Positions 1-8,130 are shown, counted from the stretch's first letter. The stretch: DNA of 64,000 nt from Streptomyces chartreusis (GCF_008704715.1 NZ_CP023689.1:1054001-1118000), one strand, 5' to 3'. The notes: generated by a model from the letters alone, not told the origin. A program made the numbers and translations.

Positions 1-306
1 TGGCAGCAACAGGTCGTAGGCGTCGTCGAGTTGGGGTCCGGCGCCGAGGGTGGCCCACAGGTCGTGGGCGAAGCGGCTGAACTCCTCGGGGATGGGCAGC
101 TTGCCCTCGAACAGCAGCCGCATGCCCTGGGCGGTGATGTCGGTGTAGACGCCCTCGACGCGGGCCCGCTCGCCGGCGAGGACGGGCGCGAGTTTGTCGG
201 CGGTGACGACGAGGACTTCATGTCCGGCGTCGCCGAGGGCCCGCACGAGCGGCAGGCAGGCGCGCGCGTGGGAGGGCGAGCCGGTGATGCTGCACAGCAC
301 CCGCAT
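1..306 (-). CDS. Glycosyltransferase, N-terminal part (runs off left edge)
   Basis: This is the first 102 codons of a GT-B fold glycosyltransferase of the macrolide/aromatic polyketide type (CAZy family GT1). The protein begins MRVLCSITGSPSHARACLPL, the N-terminal Rossmann strand and loop of these enzymes, and continues with a GHEVLVVT strand. It closely parallels the start of the second glycosyltransferase in this window (MRILCSLALSP). The ATG at 306-304 has an AAAGG ribosome site about nine bases upstream. It is the last visible gene of the tailoring set, 33 bases after the UDP-glucose dehydrogenase, so it is probably cotranscribed with it. The donor-binding C-terminal half lies outside the window, so donor and acceptor cannot be predicted. 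Transfer of a sugar to the polyketide, or to a first sugar on it, is inferred from context. Confidence 0.87.
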   Translation of the reverse strand, partial: MRVLCSITGSPSHARACLPLVRALGDAGHEVLVVTADKLAPVLAGERARVEGVYTDITAQGMRLLFEGKLPIPEEFSRFAHDLWATLGAGPQLDDAYDLLLP

Positions 307-339
307 GGTGACGGACCTTTCTTCGCGGCTCTGGAGGGT

Positions 340-1668
340 CTATACGGCGGTCAGGGCGGGCTCGACCGGGCTGGTGCCGGTGCCGTGCCAGGCGAGGCCG
401 GCGGCGCTGAGGGCGGCCGGGTCGAGGTGGTTGCGGGTGTCGACGACGACCGGGTGGTGCAGGTCGGCGGCGATCCGGGGCCAGTCGAGGTCGCGGTAGT
501 GCGGCCATTCGGTGCACAGGACCAGCGCGGATGCGCCCTTGGCGGCCTGGTGGGGGTCGTCGACGACGTTGATGTCGGCGGGGAGTTCGGTGTGCCGGGT
601 CGCGGGGACGGCCGGGTCGTGGGCGGTGAGTTCGGCGCCGCGGCCGGCGAGTTCGGCGGCGAGGGCGAGGGCGGGCGAGTCGCGCAGGTCGTCGGTGCCG
701 GCCTTGAAGGTGAGGCCGAGCAGCCCGATCCGGACCCCGGCGAGGGAGCCGTCCTCGTCGCCGCACAGGCGGGCGATCCGGTCGGCGATCCGGGTGCGCT
801 GGCGGGCGTTGGTGTCGATGGCCGCCCGCACCAGCGGGAAGTCGACGCCGAGCGCGTCGGCCGTGCCGAGCAGGGCGCGGGTGTCCTTGGGCAGGCAGGA
901 GCCGCCCCAGCCGGGTCCGGGGCGCAGGAACGCGCCGCCGATGCGGTGGTCCTGGCCGAGTGCGGCGGTGACCCGGCCGATGTCGGCGCCGACCTCCTCG
1001 CACAGTTCGGCGAGGGTGTTGACGTAGGACAGCTTGACGGCGAGGAAGCAGTTCGCGGCGTACTTGACGACCTCGGCGCTGGCGGCGTCGGCGATGACGA
1101 CGGGTGCGTCGACGCCGGCGTACAGCTCGGCGACCTGGGCGGCGGCCCAGGGGCTGGCGGAGCCGATGACGACCCGGTCGGGCTGCAGGAAGTCGGCGAC
1201 GGAGGTGCCCTCGCGCAGGAACTCGGGGTTGCTGACGACGCCGACGTCGGGCCGGCCGAGTGCGGCGGTGACGCGGGCGGCGGTGCCGACAGGCACGGTC
1301 GACTTGGTGACCAGGACGCTGTCGGGTTCCAGCAGGGTCCGGATCTCCTCGACGACCGCGTCGACGGCGGTGAGGTCGGCGCGCCCGTCGGGTCCGGTGG
1401 GGGTGCCGACGCAGATGAACACGGTGCGGGCGCCGCGTACGGCGTCGGGGGCGCCGACGACGAACCGGAGCCGGCCCGTGTCGAGGCCGGCCCGCACCAG
1501 TTCGGGCAGGCCGTCCTCCAGGATGCGCACTTCGCCGCGGCCCAGTTCCGCGACCTTGACCGGGTCCAGGTCGGCGCAGACCACCCGGTGTCCGAGCGAC
1601 GCCAGGCAGGCTCCGGCGGTGAGTCCGACATAACCGGTGCCGATGACGGCGATGGTGTGGCGGTGCAC
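340..1668 (-). CDS. UDP-glucose 6-dehydrogenase
   Basis: Predicted cytosolic enzyme of 442 aa that oxidises UDP-glucose twice with NAD+ to UDP-glucuronate. The N-terminal dinucleotide site GTGYVGL is at residues 10-16. The central part contains CVGTP, KSTVPVGT and NPEFLREG, all hallmarks of the family. The catalytic cysteine is Cys258 in GWGGSCLPKD, and a C-terminal UDP-binding domain with GLTFKAGTDDLRDSP follows. All expected catalytic residues are present and the length is normal. I chose the GTG at 1668-1666 because GAGG lies about eight bases upstream and the product begins directly before the Rossmann strand; a GTG nine bases earlier is possible. The open frame extends far upstream, but that stretch overlaps the GMC gene and is not coding. 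Its presence suggests the appended sugar derives from UDP-glucuronate (a uronic acid or, after decarboxylation, a pentose). No decarboxylase is visible in the window. Confidence 0.93.
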   Translation of the reverse strand: MHRHTIAVIGTGYVGLTAGACLASLGHRVVCADLDPVKVAELGRGEVRILEDGLPELVRAGLDTGRLRFVVGAPDAVRGARTVFICVGTPTGPDGRADLTAVDAVVEEIRTLLEPDSVLVTKSTVPVGTAARVTAALGRPDVGVVSNPEFLREGTSVADFLQPDRVVIGSASPWAAAQVAELYAGVDAPVVIADAASAEVVKYAANCFLAVKLSYVNTLAELCEEVGADIGRVTAALGQDHRIGGAFLRPGPGWGGSCLPKDTRALLGTADALGVDFPLVRAAIDTNARQRTRIADRIARLCGDEDGSLAGVRIGLLGLTFKAGTDDLRDSPALALAAELAGRGAELTAHDPAVPATRHTELPADINVVDDPHQAAKGASALVLCTEWPHYRDLDWPRIAADLHHPVVVDTRNHLDPAALSAAGLAWHGTGTSPVEPALTAV

Positions 1669-1703
1669 GGCGGCCACCTCGATTCTCGGTTGGTTCGCTG
1701 CGG

Positions 1704-3242
1704 TCAGACGCCGATGAGCCGGGCGCTGATGGACGCCGCGGCACGGACGGCCAGGGCGACGCTGTACAGCGTCGGGTTGACGGCGGTGGCGGTCGGGATG
1801 ACCCCGTTGCCGCCGACGTAGAGGTTGTCGAAGCCCCAGACGCGGCTGTCGGTGTCGCACACCGAGGTGCCGTCGTCGGCGGGGCCCATGCGCACGGTGC
1901 CCTGGTAGTGCTTGGAGCTGCCGGCGGGGAACAGTTCGGGCCGTTCCAGGAACTCGCCGCCGAGGGCCTCGGCGACGGCTTCCTGGTCGGCGCGGGCCTG
2001 TTCGGCGTTTTCGAGGTCCGCTTCGGTGAGGTCGTAGTGGACGGTCATGTCGGGCATGCCGTAGGCGTCGGCCTCGCTGGTGGAGAACTCGATGCGGTCC
2101 TCGGCGCGGATCTCCTTGGCGCCGTACCAGACCATGCCGACGAACAGCGCCGGGTCGACGCCTTCCAGGGGTGAGGTGTCGATGGTCATGACCTGGCCGT
2201 GGTTGCGGCGGCCGGGGTCGGAGAACGGCACCCAGAAGCGGCCGGTCTCCAGGTCGCGGATGTCGCCGCCGAACTCGACGGTGCCGCGGGCGGCGAGCCC
2301 GGCGGTCGGGCCGTCCTTGACGTGGACGGAACTGACGGTCTTGGGCTGGTCGTTGAGATGACGGCCGAGGGCGTCGGGGCGGATGCCGGAGGCCCACAGC
2401 AGCTGCGGGGTGCGCAGCGCGTCGGCGCACACGGCGACGGCGGAGGCGCGGACGGCGAACTCGGTGCCGGTCGGCAGGTGTTCGAGGAGGGCGCCGGTGA
2501 CCTTGCGTCCGCTGAACAGCAGGCGCCGGCACATGGTCTCGTCGGCGATGCGGAACCGTCCGTCGCCGGCGGTTGCGCCGGCGTGGGTGAGCGGGCCGAG
2601 GACGGTGTCGGGCCCGCCCCACAGCGGGCGGCGACCCGGGCGGGGGGTGCAGGCGAGTGGCATGGTGCCGACGCCGCGACCGACCGGGTAGTCGCCGTCG
2701 AAGAGCTGGCCGAGCGTCTTCAGGACGAGGTCGCCGGCCTCGGTGGCCGGGTAGGCGTCGCGGGTGACGCTCAGCAGGTGTTCGGCGACGGACAGGGCGG
2801 CGTCGAGGTCGTCGGCGGGCAGGAACGGCAGCCGTTCGCTGTCCAGCGGGCGGGGGGCGGTGCAGGCCCAGTGCACGCCCATCCCGCCGATGTTGCTGGA
2901 CATGACCGCTGCGGGCATGCCGAACTGCTCCGGTTCGTCGTCGCGGCGGGGCCGCAGCAGATGGGTGCCGCGGTCCGCGTACTTCTTGACCAGGGCGCCG
3001 TCCTCACCGGGCGCGGTCTCGGGATCGCGGCCCTGGGAACGGGCCTGGGCCGCGGCCCGTTCCGGTGCGGGCAGGTTGCCGAGGTGCAGCCCGGCCTGCC
3101 CGGTCAGGCGCGGCCCGAGGTCGGCGATCAGGATCCGGGCGTGCGGTACGGCGTCGTACACACGGCGGGCGACGGCCGACCCCACCGGGCCGCTTCCGAC
3201 GACGAGCAGGTCGACCGTCGGCGGAAGTTCGGGACAGCTCAT
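1704..3242 (-). CDS. Pyranose-oxidase-like GMC flavoprotein (sugar dehydrogenase/oxidase)
   Basis: A 512-aa FAD oxidoreductase of the glucose-methanol-choline family. The FAD-binding VVGSGPVGS is at residues 14-22. GGMGVHWACTAP (His124) aligns with the pyranose 2-oxidase segment whose histidine carries covalent FAD. HYQGTVRMG supplies the active-site histidine, and the C-terminus (CDTDSRVWGFDNLYVGGNG, then NPTL) closely resembles the pyranose oxidase tail with its catalytic Asn. No signal peptide is visible, so it should be cytosolic. Fungal and bacterial relatives oxidise C2 or C3 of a pyranose to a ketone. The inferred role here is to make a keto-sugar, free or on the aglycone, for the neighbouring aminotransferase. 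AGGAG lies about 12 bases before the ATG. It sits 35 bases before the UDP-glucose dehydrogenase start, so the two probably share a transcript. Which hydroxyl is oxidised is unknown. Confidence 0.85.
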   Translation of the reverse strand: MSCPELPPTVDLLVVGSGPVGSAVARRVYDAVPHARILIADLGPRLTGQAGLHLGNLPAPERAAAQARSQGRDPETAPGEDGALVKKYADRGTHLLRPRRDDEPEQFGMPAAVMSSNIGGMGVHWACTAPRPLDSERLPFLPADDLDAALSVAEHLLSVTRDAYPATEAGDLVLKTLGQLFDGDYPVGRGVGTMPLACTPRPGRRPLWGGPDTVLGPLTHAGATAGDGRFRIADETMCRRLLFSGRKVTGALLEHLPTGTEFAVRASAVAVCADALRTPQLLWASGIRPDALGRHLNDQPKTVSSVHVKDGPTAGLAARGTVEFGGDIRDLETGRFWVPFSDPGRRNHGQVMTIDTSPLEGVDPALFVGMVWYGAKEIRAEDRIEFSTSEADAYGMPDMTVHYDLTEADLENAEQARADQEAVAEALGGEFLERPELFPAGSSKHYQGTVRMGPADDGTSVCDTDSRVWGFDNLYVGGNGVIPTATAVNPTLYSVALAVRAAASISARLIGV

Positions 3243-3288
3243 GGTGACGCGACGCTCCTTCAGTTCATTGCGGTGGGGGGTGACGACA

Positions 3289-3349
3289 GCGCCCCAAAGG
3301 GGCGCGGGGAACTGCGCGACCAGCCACGACGCGGCCGCGGACGACCGAC
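3289..3349. repeat. Streptomyces-type stem-loop repeat, intergenic copy
   Basis: The plus strand reads GCGCCCC-AAA-GGGGCGC, a 7-bp perfect hairpin, followed by GGGGAACTGCGCGACC and a conserved GC-rich tail. The same sequence occurs once more in the window at 36353-36413, inside a PKS gene. From memory this hairpin-plus-tail is a frequent dispersed element between Streptomyces genes, but I cannot verify that here. This copy lies in the 138-base gap between the glycine-oxidase-like gene and the GMC gene and could act as a terminator or attenuator within the tailoring operon. Confidence 0.75.
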
Positions 3350-3380
3350 GACCTGGCGCGGCACTTCCCGCGCGCAGCGC

Positions 3381-4844
3381 TCAGCGGGCGGCGCGGCTCG
3401 CCGCGTAATACTCGCGGACCTGCTGGGCGAAGGCCGGGTTCATCTGGGCCTTGGCGAGGATCTCGGCGGGCGGGGTGAACTCGTCGTCGAGGGCGTCGGC
3501 GAACTTGGTGAATCCGGCGCGCAGTTGGGCCTCGATGACGGCCGGCCAGGCGTTGGGGATCTTCCACTCGTCCTCGTAGCCGGTGGCTAGCAGGTGGGTG
3601 ACGGCGGTCTCGACGACGTCGGTGCGGCTGTGCGCCTGGGTGGGCCTGCGGACGGGCTGGAACACGGACAGATCGTGGCGGGTGTCGTCGCCGAGGATGC
3701 GTCGGGCCATCTCGTCGGCGAGCAGCGGCGACAGGTGCAGGCCGTCGCGGTAGGTGCCGGTCATCATCCACAGCCCGTCGAGCCCGGCGTCGCCGACCAG
3801 CGGGAAGCCGTCGAAGGCGACGGGCCGGTTGCCGACCTGGATCTTCTCGATGCCGGCGGTGTCGAGGTCGCGGCGCAACTGCCGCAGGGCGCAGCCGAGC
3901 AGGAAGGTGGCGTCGCGGATGGACGGCACGTCGGCGGGCTCGGGCTCGATGGCGTTGGTGGCGCCGAGGTAGACGTGGCCCTGGCCGCGCGGCACGAGGT
4001 GCAGGCCGCAGGCGAAGGCACGGTTGGGGGTGCGCAGCACGCTGGTGGGGCCGGGCACGGCCGGGTCGACGCGGGCGACGACGGAGACGCCGACGCCGGC
4101 GCACAGCCGCGGGATGCTGCCGGTCAGGGCGGGCACGGTGTCGAGGAGGGTCTGGGAGGCGGCACCCGCGGCGAGGACGACCTGGCCGGCGGTGAGGGTG
4201 TCGCCGCTGGTGAGCTTGACGCCGGTGATGCGTTCGCCCTCGGTGACCAGGCTCTCGCCGAAGCCGTCGAGGAGGGTGCCGCCTGCCTTCAGCAGGGCGC
4301 TCTGGAGGCGGGCCAGCAGCCGGCCGGAGTCGACGGCGTGCTCGCCGGGGATGAACATGCCCATCAGGGGCCGGGCCAGCGGGTCGGGGTCGAGCCAGCC
4401 GAGCTCGGCCGGGTCGATGTCCTCGTACGGCTCCTTGTACTCGTCGAGGGTCTTGCGGATGGCGGCGTAGTTGGCGGAGTCGATGCCGGGTACGCCGACC
4501 GAGTTCAGCAGCATCACGGTGCCGTCGGCGCAGCGCAGGTCGTCGTGCTCGCCGGTGTCCTCGGCCAGTTGGTCCAGCCAGTCGTCCCACAGGCGGGTGG
4601 CCTGGACGCCGAGGTCGAGCTTGGCGCGGCCCTGCTCGCTGGCTATGAGGGTGGAGGTGACCTCGCCGAAGGTGCCGAGCATGGCGCCGGCGGCGGTGGA
4701 GGCGGCCCAGGGCCGGTCGGTGCGGCCGAGGACGGCCACCTTGGTGCCACGGCGGGCGAGGGTCAGGCCCAGGGACAGGCCGAGCACACCGTTGCCGACG
4801 ACGAGGACCTCGAAGGTCCGGCCGGCCGGGTTGTCGCTGGTCAT
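3381..4844 (-). CDS. FAD-dependent amine/glycine oxidase-like enzyme (DAO/ThiO family)
   Basis: A 487-aa flavoprotein of the D-amino-acid/glycine oxidase fold. The FAD motif VVGNGVLGLSLGLTLARRG is within the first 30 residues, followed by STAAGAMLG, resembling the glycine oxidase loop that packs on the flavin. A later VVLAAGAASQ and the C-terminal GNRPVAFDGFPLVGD and MTGTYRDGLHLSP segments are typical of the second FAD-contact region. It carries a longer C-terminus (about 100 residues) than plain glycine oxidases. I chose the ATG at 4844 because GGGA lies nine bases upstream; an ATG five codons earlier has no usable spacing. It lies 82 bases after the aminotransferase in the same operon. In cremimycin-type pathways a related oxidase completes a beta-amino acid starter by removing a glycine-derived carboxymethyl group. 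Here that is only a hypothesis; oxidation of an amino sugar is the main alternative. Confidence 0.78.
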   Translation of the reverse strand: MTSDNPAGRTFEVLVVGNGVLGLSLGLTLARRGTKVAVLGRTDRPWAASTAAGAMLGTFGEVTSTLIASEQGRAKLDLGVQATRLWDDWLDQLAEDTGEHDDLRCADGTVMLLNSVGVPGIDSANYAAIRKTLDEYKEPYEDIDPAELGWLDPDPLARPLMGMFIPGEHAVDSGRLLARLQSALLKAGGTLLDGFGESLVTEGERITGVKLTSGDTLTAGQVVLAAGAASQTLLDTVPALTGSIPRLCAGVGVSVVARVDPAVPGPTSVLRTPNRAFACGLHLVPRGQGHVYLGATNAIEPEPADVPSIRDATFLLGCALRQLRRDLDTAGIEKIQVGNRPVAFDGFPLVGDAGLDGLWMMTGTYRDGLHLSPLLADEMARRILGDDTRHDLSVFQPVRRPTQAHSRTDVVETAVTHLLATGYEDEWKIPNAWPAVIEAQLRAGFTKFADALDDEFTPPAEILAKAQMNPAFAQQVREYYAASRAAR

Positions 4845-4926
4845 CGCTTTCGTTCCCATCCTGTGAACCGCCGCGCCGGGCGCGGGGTGTGCGAAGTCGG
4901 TGTCGGGGTCGTCGGGGGCGGCGGGG

Positions 4927-6129
4927 TCAGCCGGCCGCGGGGGTGCCGTCGCGCGGCAGTTCGTCCAGGACCTTGGCGACGGCGGTGGCGACGTCGTCGA
5001 CGTCCTGGCGGGTGCCGAGCAGGGCCTGGTGCGGGACGAGCACGCCGTCACGGCCGACGCGTTCGGCGTTGGGGCAGCGTTCGGCGAGTTCCTCGGGCCG
5101 GGCGCCCCCGGTGGCGCCGGTCCAGAAGGCGTCGGTGCGGTGCAGGGGCTGGTGGCTGCCGAAGGCGGGGATGCCCTCCATCAGCAGCGCGAGGGCGACG
5201 GTGTCGCGGTCGAGACCGCCGAGCTCGTCCTGGTCGAGGACGAACGTCGTCATGTAGTGCGGGGTTCCGGTGCAGCGCGGGTCGCGGCCCTGGAGGCGGA
5301 TGCCGGGGATCTCGCCCAGCGCGGCGGCGAGTTCGGTGTGCCGGGCGGCGCGGCGGGCGTTCTGGTCGGCGAAGCGGGCCAGTTGGGCGCGCAGCAGGGC
5401 TGCGGTGAGTTCGGAGACGCGGAAGTTGGAGGAGCCGGTGGCGAGGTTCAGTTCACGGTCACGGCCGCAGTTGTGCCGTGTCCAGGCGGCCTCGTAGGTC
5501 TCCTCGTCGGGCAGCAGCAGGGCGCCGCCCTCGCCCGCGGTGATCACCTTGGTGCTCTGGAAGGAGAATGTGGCGATCGAGCCGAGGGCGCCGAGACCCT
5601 TGCCGCGCCAGGTGGCGCCGTGGGCCTGGGCGGCGTCCTGCACGACGGTGACACCGCGGGCGGCGGCCCAGGCGGTGATGGCGTCCATGTCGGCGACGTG
5701 GCCGCCGATGTGGACGGGGATCACCGCGCGGGTGCGGTCGGTGGCGGCGGCGTCGAGGCCGGCGGGGTCGAGGCAGAAGGTGTCCGGGGTGACGTCGACG
5801 GGCACCGGGACGCCGCCGCGCCGCTGTACGGCGGTGGAGGTGGCGACGAAGGTGTAGGCGGGGACGATCACCTCGTCGCCGGGTTCGATCCCGGCGAGTT
5901 CCAGGGCGAGTTCGAGGGCGTGCGAGCCGTTGGTGACGGCGAGCGCGGCGGGCGCGCCGCCGAACTCGGCGAACTCGCGCTCGAACGCCTGGACCTCCTT
6001 GCCGCCGTGCCGTCCCCATTCGCCCTGCTGGAGGGCGCGGGCGAGGGCGAGGCTCTCGGTCTCGTCGTACTCGGGCCAGCGCGGGAACGGTTGCGTCCGC
6101 ACCTTGGGCCCGCCGTTCAGGGCCAGCAT
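4927..6129 (-). CDS. PLP aminotransferase, AHBA-synthase-like (DegT/DnrJ/EryC1 family)
   Basis: A 400-aa fold-type I PLP enzyme. VTNGSHALELAL (phosphate contact) is at about residue 66, QDAAQAHG with Asp165 (pyridine nitrogen contact) follows, and the Schiff-base lysine is Lys194 in FSFQSTKVITAGEGG. The overall pattern (FPRWPEYDE, GGKEVQAFEREFAEF, VIPVHIGGHVADMDAI, HNCGRDRE, HYM, RTDAFW) is that of AHBA synthase and its sugar-aminotransferase relatives. AHBA synthases proper, as I recall them, have NGK where this protein has STK. RifK, the classical member, also transaminates UDP-3-keto-glucose with RifL. With the pyranose-oxidase-like GMC protein nearby, amination of a keto-sugar is the best guess. 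No other AHBA genes are present. AGGAG sits six bases before the ATG, and the gene begins 31 bases after the methyltransferase stop. Confidence 0.9.
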   Translation of the reverse strand: MLALNGGPKVRTQPFPRWPEYDETESLALARALQQGEWGRHGGKEVQAFEREFAEFGGAPAALAVTNGSHALELALELAGIEPGDEVIVPAYTFVATSTAVQRRGGVPVPVDVTPDTFCLDPAGLDAAATDRTRAVIPVHIGGHVADMDAITAWAAARGVTVVQDAAQAHGATWRGKGLGALGSIATFSFQSTKVITAGEGGALLLPDEETYEAAWTRHNCGRDRELNLATGSSNFRVSELTAALLRAQLARFADQNARRAARHTELAAALGEIPGIRLQGRDPRCTGTPHYMTTFVLDQDELGGLDRDTVALALLMEGIPAFGSHQPLHRTDAFWTGATGGARPEELAERCPNAERVGRDGVLVPHQALLGTRQDVDDVATAVAKVLDELPRDGTPAAG

Positions 6130-6160
6130 CGGCCTCTCCTTCCGGGGGAGGTGGCGCCGG

Positions 6161-6823
6161 TCAGCCGGGGAGGTTGCCGAACGCGGTGCGGGTGCCGTAG
6201 GGGTCGAGCTGCATGGTGAGGCCGCACTCGTCCTCCCAGCGCTTGGTGATCTCCACGCCCTCGGAGCGGTTGACGTCGTCGAGCATCACGGTGGCGCCGG
6301 GCGCCAAGTGGTCCTTGAGGGCGGGTACGGCCGGGTAGCGGGCCATCTTGCGGCCCTGCTCCCAGCCGGGCGGGCCGTCGACGAGCAACAGGTCGATCTT
6401 GCCGTGCTTTTCGGTGAAGGCGCCGATCTCGTCCTCGACGACGGCGGGCTCGTACCACTCGACGCGCTTGACGGCCGCCGGGTGCTCGGCGAGCGGGGCG
6501 TGCACGACACGGGCGACGTCGGTCAGGCCCTCCTGCGCCAGCTGGTCGTTGACCCACCGGGCCCACTTCTCGTCGTGCTCCAGGGAGAGCACGTTGCCGT
6601 GGCCGCGCTGGGCGAGGTAGCGGGCGAAGACGATCGTGGAGGTGCCGCTGCCGCATTCGACGAGGACCTTGCGGTCGCCCAGGGCGATGTCGTCGAGCAG
6701 CTTGATCAGGGCGCCGGGGCGCAGCGACCACGCGGAGAACGGCAGGTAGGGGCCGTTCAGCAGCGGGGACAGCCGGATCCACGAGGCCAGGTCGTAGAAC
6801 GCCCGGAGGAACTGCGTGTCCAT
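6161..6823 (-). CDS. SAM-dependent class I methyltransferase
   Basis: A 220-aa methyltransferase. The SAM-binding motif I is VLVECGSGTSTI at residues 53-64, with VLSLEHDEKWA after it as the acidic motif II strand. DLLLVDGPPG is the motif seen in Methyltransf_24 and macrocin-O-methyltransferase-like sugar methylases. An ATVMLDDVNR strand supplies a likely metal or catalytic Asp pair. Position in the sugar-tailoring operon suggests O- or N-methylation of the appended amino sugar or of the aglycone; the sequence alone does not decide. GGAG lies about nine bases upstream of the ATG. The gene begins 26 bases after the glycosyltransferase stop. There are no membrane segments, so it is cytosolic. 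The family assignment is firm but the substrate is inferred. Confidence 0.86.
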   Translation of the reverse strand: MDTQFLRAFYDLASWIRLSPLLNGPYLPFSAWSLRPGALIKLLDDIALGDRKVLVECGSGTSTIVFARYLAQRGHGNVLSLEHDEKWARWVNDQLAQEGLTDVARVVHAPLAEHPAAVKRVEWYEPAVVEDEIGAFTEKHGKIDLLLVDGPPGWEQGRKMARYPAVPALKDHLAPGATVMLDDVNRSEGVEITKRWEDECGLTMQLDPYGTRTAFGNLPG

Positions 6824-6849
6824 CTTCCTGCTCCTGTCTGGGTTCCGGT

Positions 6850-8124
6850 TCAGTGGCCGGCGAGGGCGACGAGGTGGTCGACGGCGGCGGTGACCTGGGG
6901 CAGCGCGAGCATGTGGCGCTGCGCGGTGCGGGCCGCGTGGGTGTGGCCCGGGTCGCCGAGCAGCCGCTCGACGGTGCCGGCGACGTCGTCGGCGCCCGCG
7001 CTGGGCACGCGCAGCCCGAGCCCGAGCTCCGTGACGCGGCTCGCGTTGTGCGCCTGGTCGCTGAGTTCGGGCAGGACGGCCATGGGGACGCCGGCGCGGA
7101 CGGCCTCGCGGACGCTGTTGTAGCCGCCGTGCGTGAACAGCAGCTGGGCGGTCTCCAGCAGCAGCGGCTGCGGGATGCTCTCGAAGAGGTGCACGTTGTC
7201 GCCGACGGCGGCCGGGTCGACGGGCATGCCGCGGGTGGCGACGACGGCGGTGCAGTCCACCTGGGACAGGCCCTTGACGATGGTGGTGAGCGGGTTGGCG
7301 TCACCGGGCATCAGCGCGCCCACGACGAGCGCCGGGTCGGCCTCGATGTCAAGGCCCTCGAAGAGGTGTCCGGCGACGACGCCGTCGAAGAACAGGTCGA
7401 GGATGCGCGGGAAGACGGAGTGCTGCATCAGCGAGGCGAACACGTTGGTGCTGGAGACCACGACGAGCGGCTTGTCGCCGGGGAGGTCGCGCAGCCACTC
7501 GGGGCCGGTCTCGCCGCGCACGATGGCGGACGGCTGCTGGTAGGCGAAGGTGCCGCCCATGTCGTGCGCGGTGAAGGCGTACTCGGGCGGCATGCAGTCG
7601 AAGCGGCCGTGCGCGTGGATCGCGTCGGCCGAGTCGCTCTCGGGCAGGCCGAGTTCGGCGCGGCGCAGGTTCAGCTCGGTGAGGGCCAGCTTCGCGTCGA
7701 GGTACTGGCCGCCGCCGGAGGGCGCGGTGACGTGCGGGACGCCGAGGGTCTCGGCGACGAGGTAGCCGGCGAACTCGACGCCGCTGCGAAGGATCACGTC
7801 CGGCTTGAACTCCTGTGCCACGTCGAGGAGTTGCCGGTAGGCGTCGGTGACGTGCGGGCCGCAGGCGGTGGCGAGGAGGGTCTGCGGCGAGAACGGGTCG
7901 GAGGGGGCGAAGTCGATGCGCTTCTGCTGGAGCAGGCTGAGCACGATCTCGGCCATGTCGGTGAACAGCGGCAGGACGCGGATGTCCTCGCCCTCGAAGA
8001 CACCGGCCATCTCCGGCGGGGAGACCACGGTGACCTCGTGGCCGGCCTCCGCCGCGGCTCGGGCCAGCGGCAGCAGAGCACGTGCGTTGGAGGGCGACAG
8101 CGCGAGGCTGCAGAGAATGCGCAC
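6850..8124 (-). CDS. Glycosyltransferase, GT1 family (natural product type)
   Basis: A 424-aa GT-B glycosyltransferase of the kind that sugars polyketides. The N-terminal acceptor domain begins RILCSLALSPSNARALLPLA. The C-terminal donor domain contains THGGYNSVREAVRAGVP, then LPELSDQAHNA, the nucleotide-sugar motif of the family with its His and Asp-Gln. GGGQYLDA resembles the region around the acceptor cleft. Two start codons compete: the ATG at 8130 touches the AAAGGA directly, whereas the GTG at 8124 is six bases from it and gives a start matching the other glycosyltransferase, so I prefer the GTG. It heads the tailoring set that continues through methyltransferase, aminotransferase, both flavoenzymes, UDP-glucose dehydrogenase and the second glycosyltransferase. 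Two glycosyltransferases imply two sugars or a disaccharide. Confidence 0.91.
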   Translation of the reverse strand: MRILCSLALSPSNARALLPLARAAAEAGHEVTVVSPPEMAGVFEGEDIRVLPLFTDMAEIVLSLLQQKRIDFAPSDPFSPQTLLATACGPHVTDAYRQLLDVAQEFKPDVILRSGVEFAGYLVAETLGVPHVTAPSGGGQYLDAKLALTELNLRRAELGLPESDSADAIHAHGRFDCMPPEYAFTAHDMGGTFAYQQPSAIVRGETGPEWLRDLPGDKPLVVVSSTNVFASLMQHSVFPRILDLFFDGVVAGHLFEGLDIEADPALVVGALMPGDANPLTTIVKGLSQVDCTAVVATRGMPVDPAAVGDNVHLFESIPQPLLLETAQLLFTHGGYNSVREAVRAGVPMAVLPELSDQAHNASRVTELGLGLRVPSAGADDVAGTVERLLGDPGHTHAARTAQRHMLALPQVTAAVDHLVALAGH

Positions 8125-8130
8125 AACCAT

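Noticed and set aside
1669..2622. Upstream extension of the UDP-glucose dehydrogenase frame to 2622.
   Set aside because: The extension is Arg/Pro-rich nonsense overlapping the well-supported GMC gene. The family start lies at 1668.
4845..5051. Longer N-terminus for the glycine-oxidase-like protein, overlapping the aminotransferase end.
   Set aside because: The extra sequence is Ser/Pro/Arg-rich and the FAD motif should lie near the start. The ATG at 4844 has a usable ribosome site.
4927..6129. Ansamycin cluster, suggested by the AHBA-synthase-like aminotransferase.
   Set aside because: No other AHBA genes or RifF-type amide synthase are present, the line ends in a thioesterase, and the STK active-site segment differs from the NGK of AHBA synthases.
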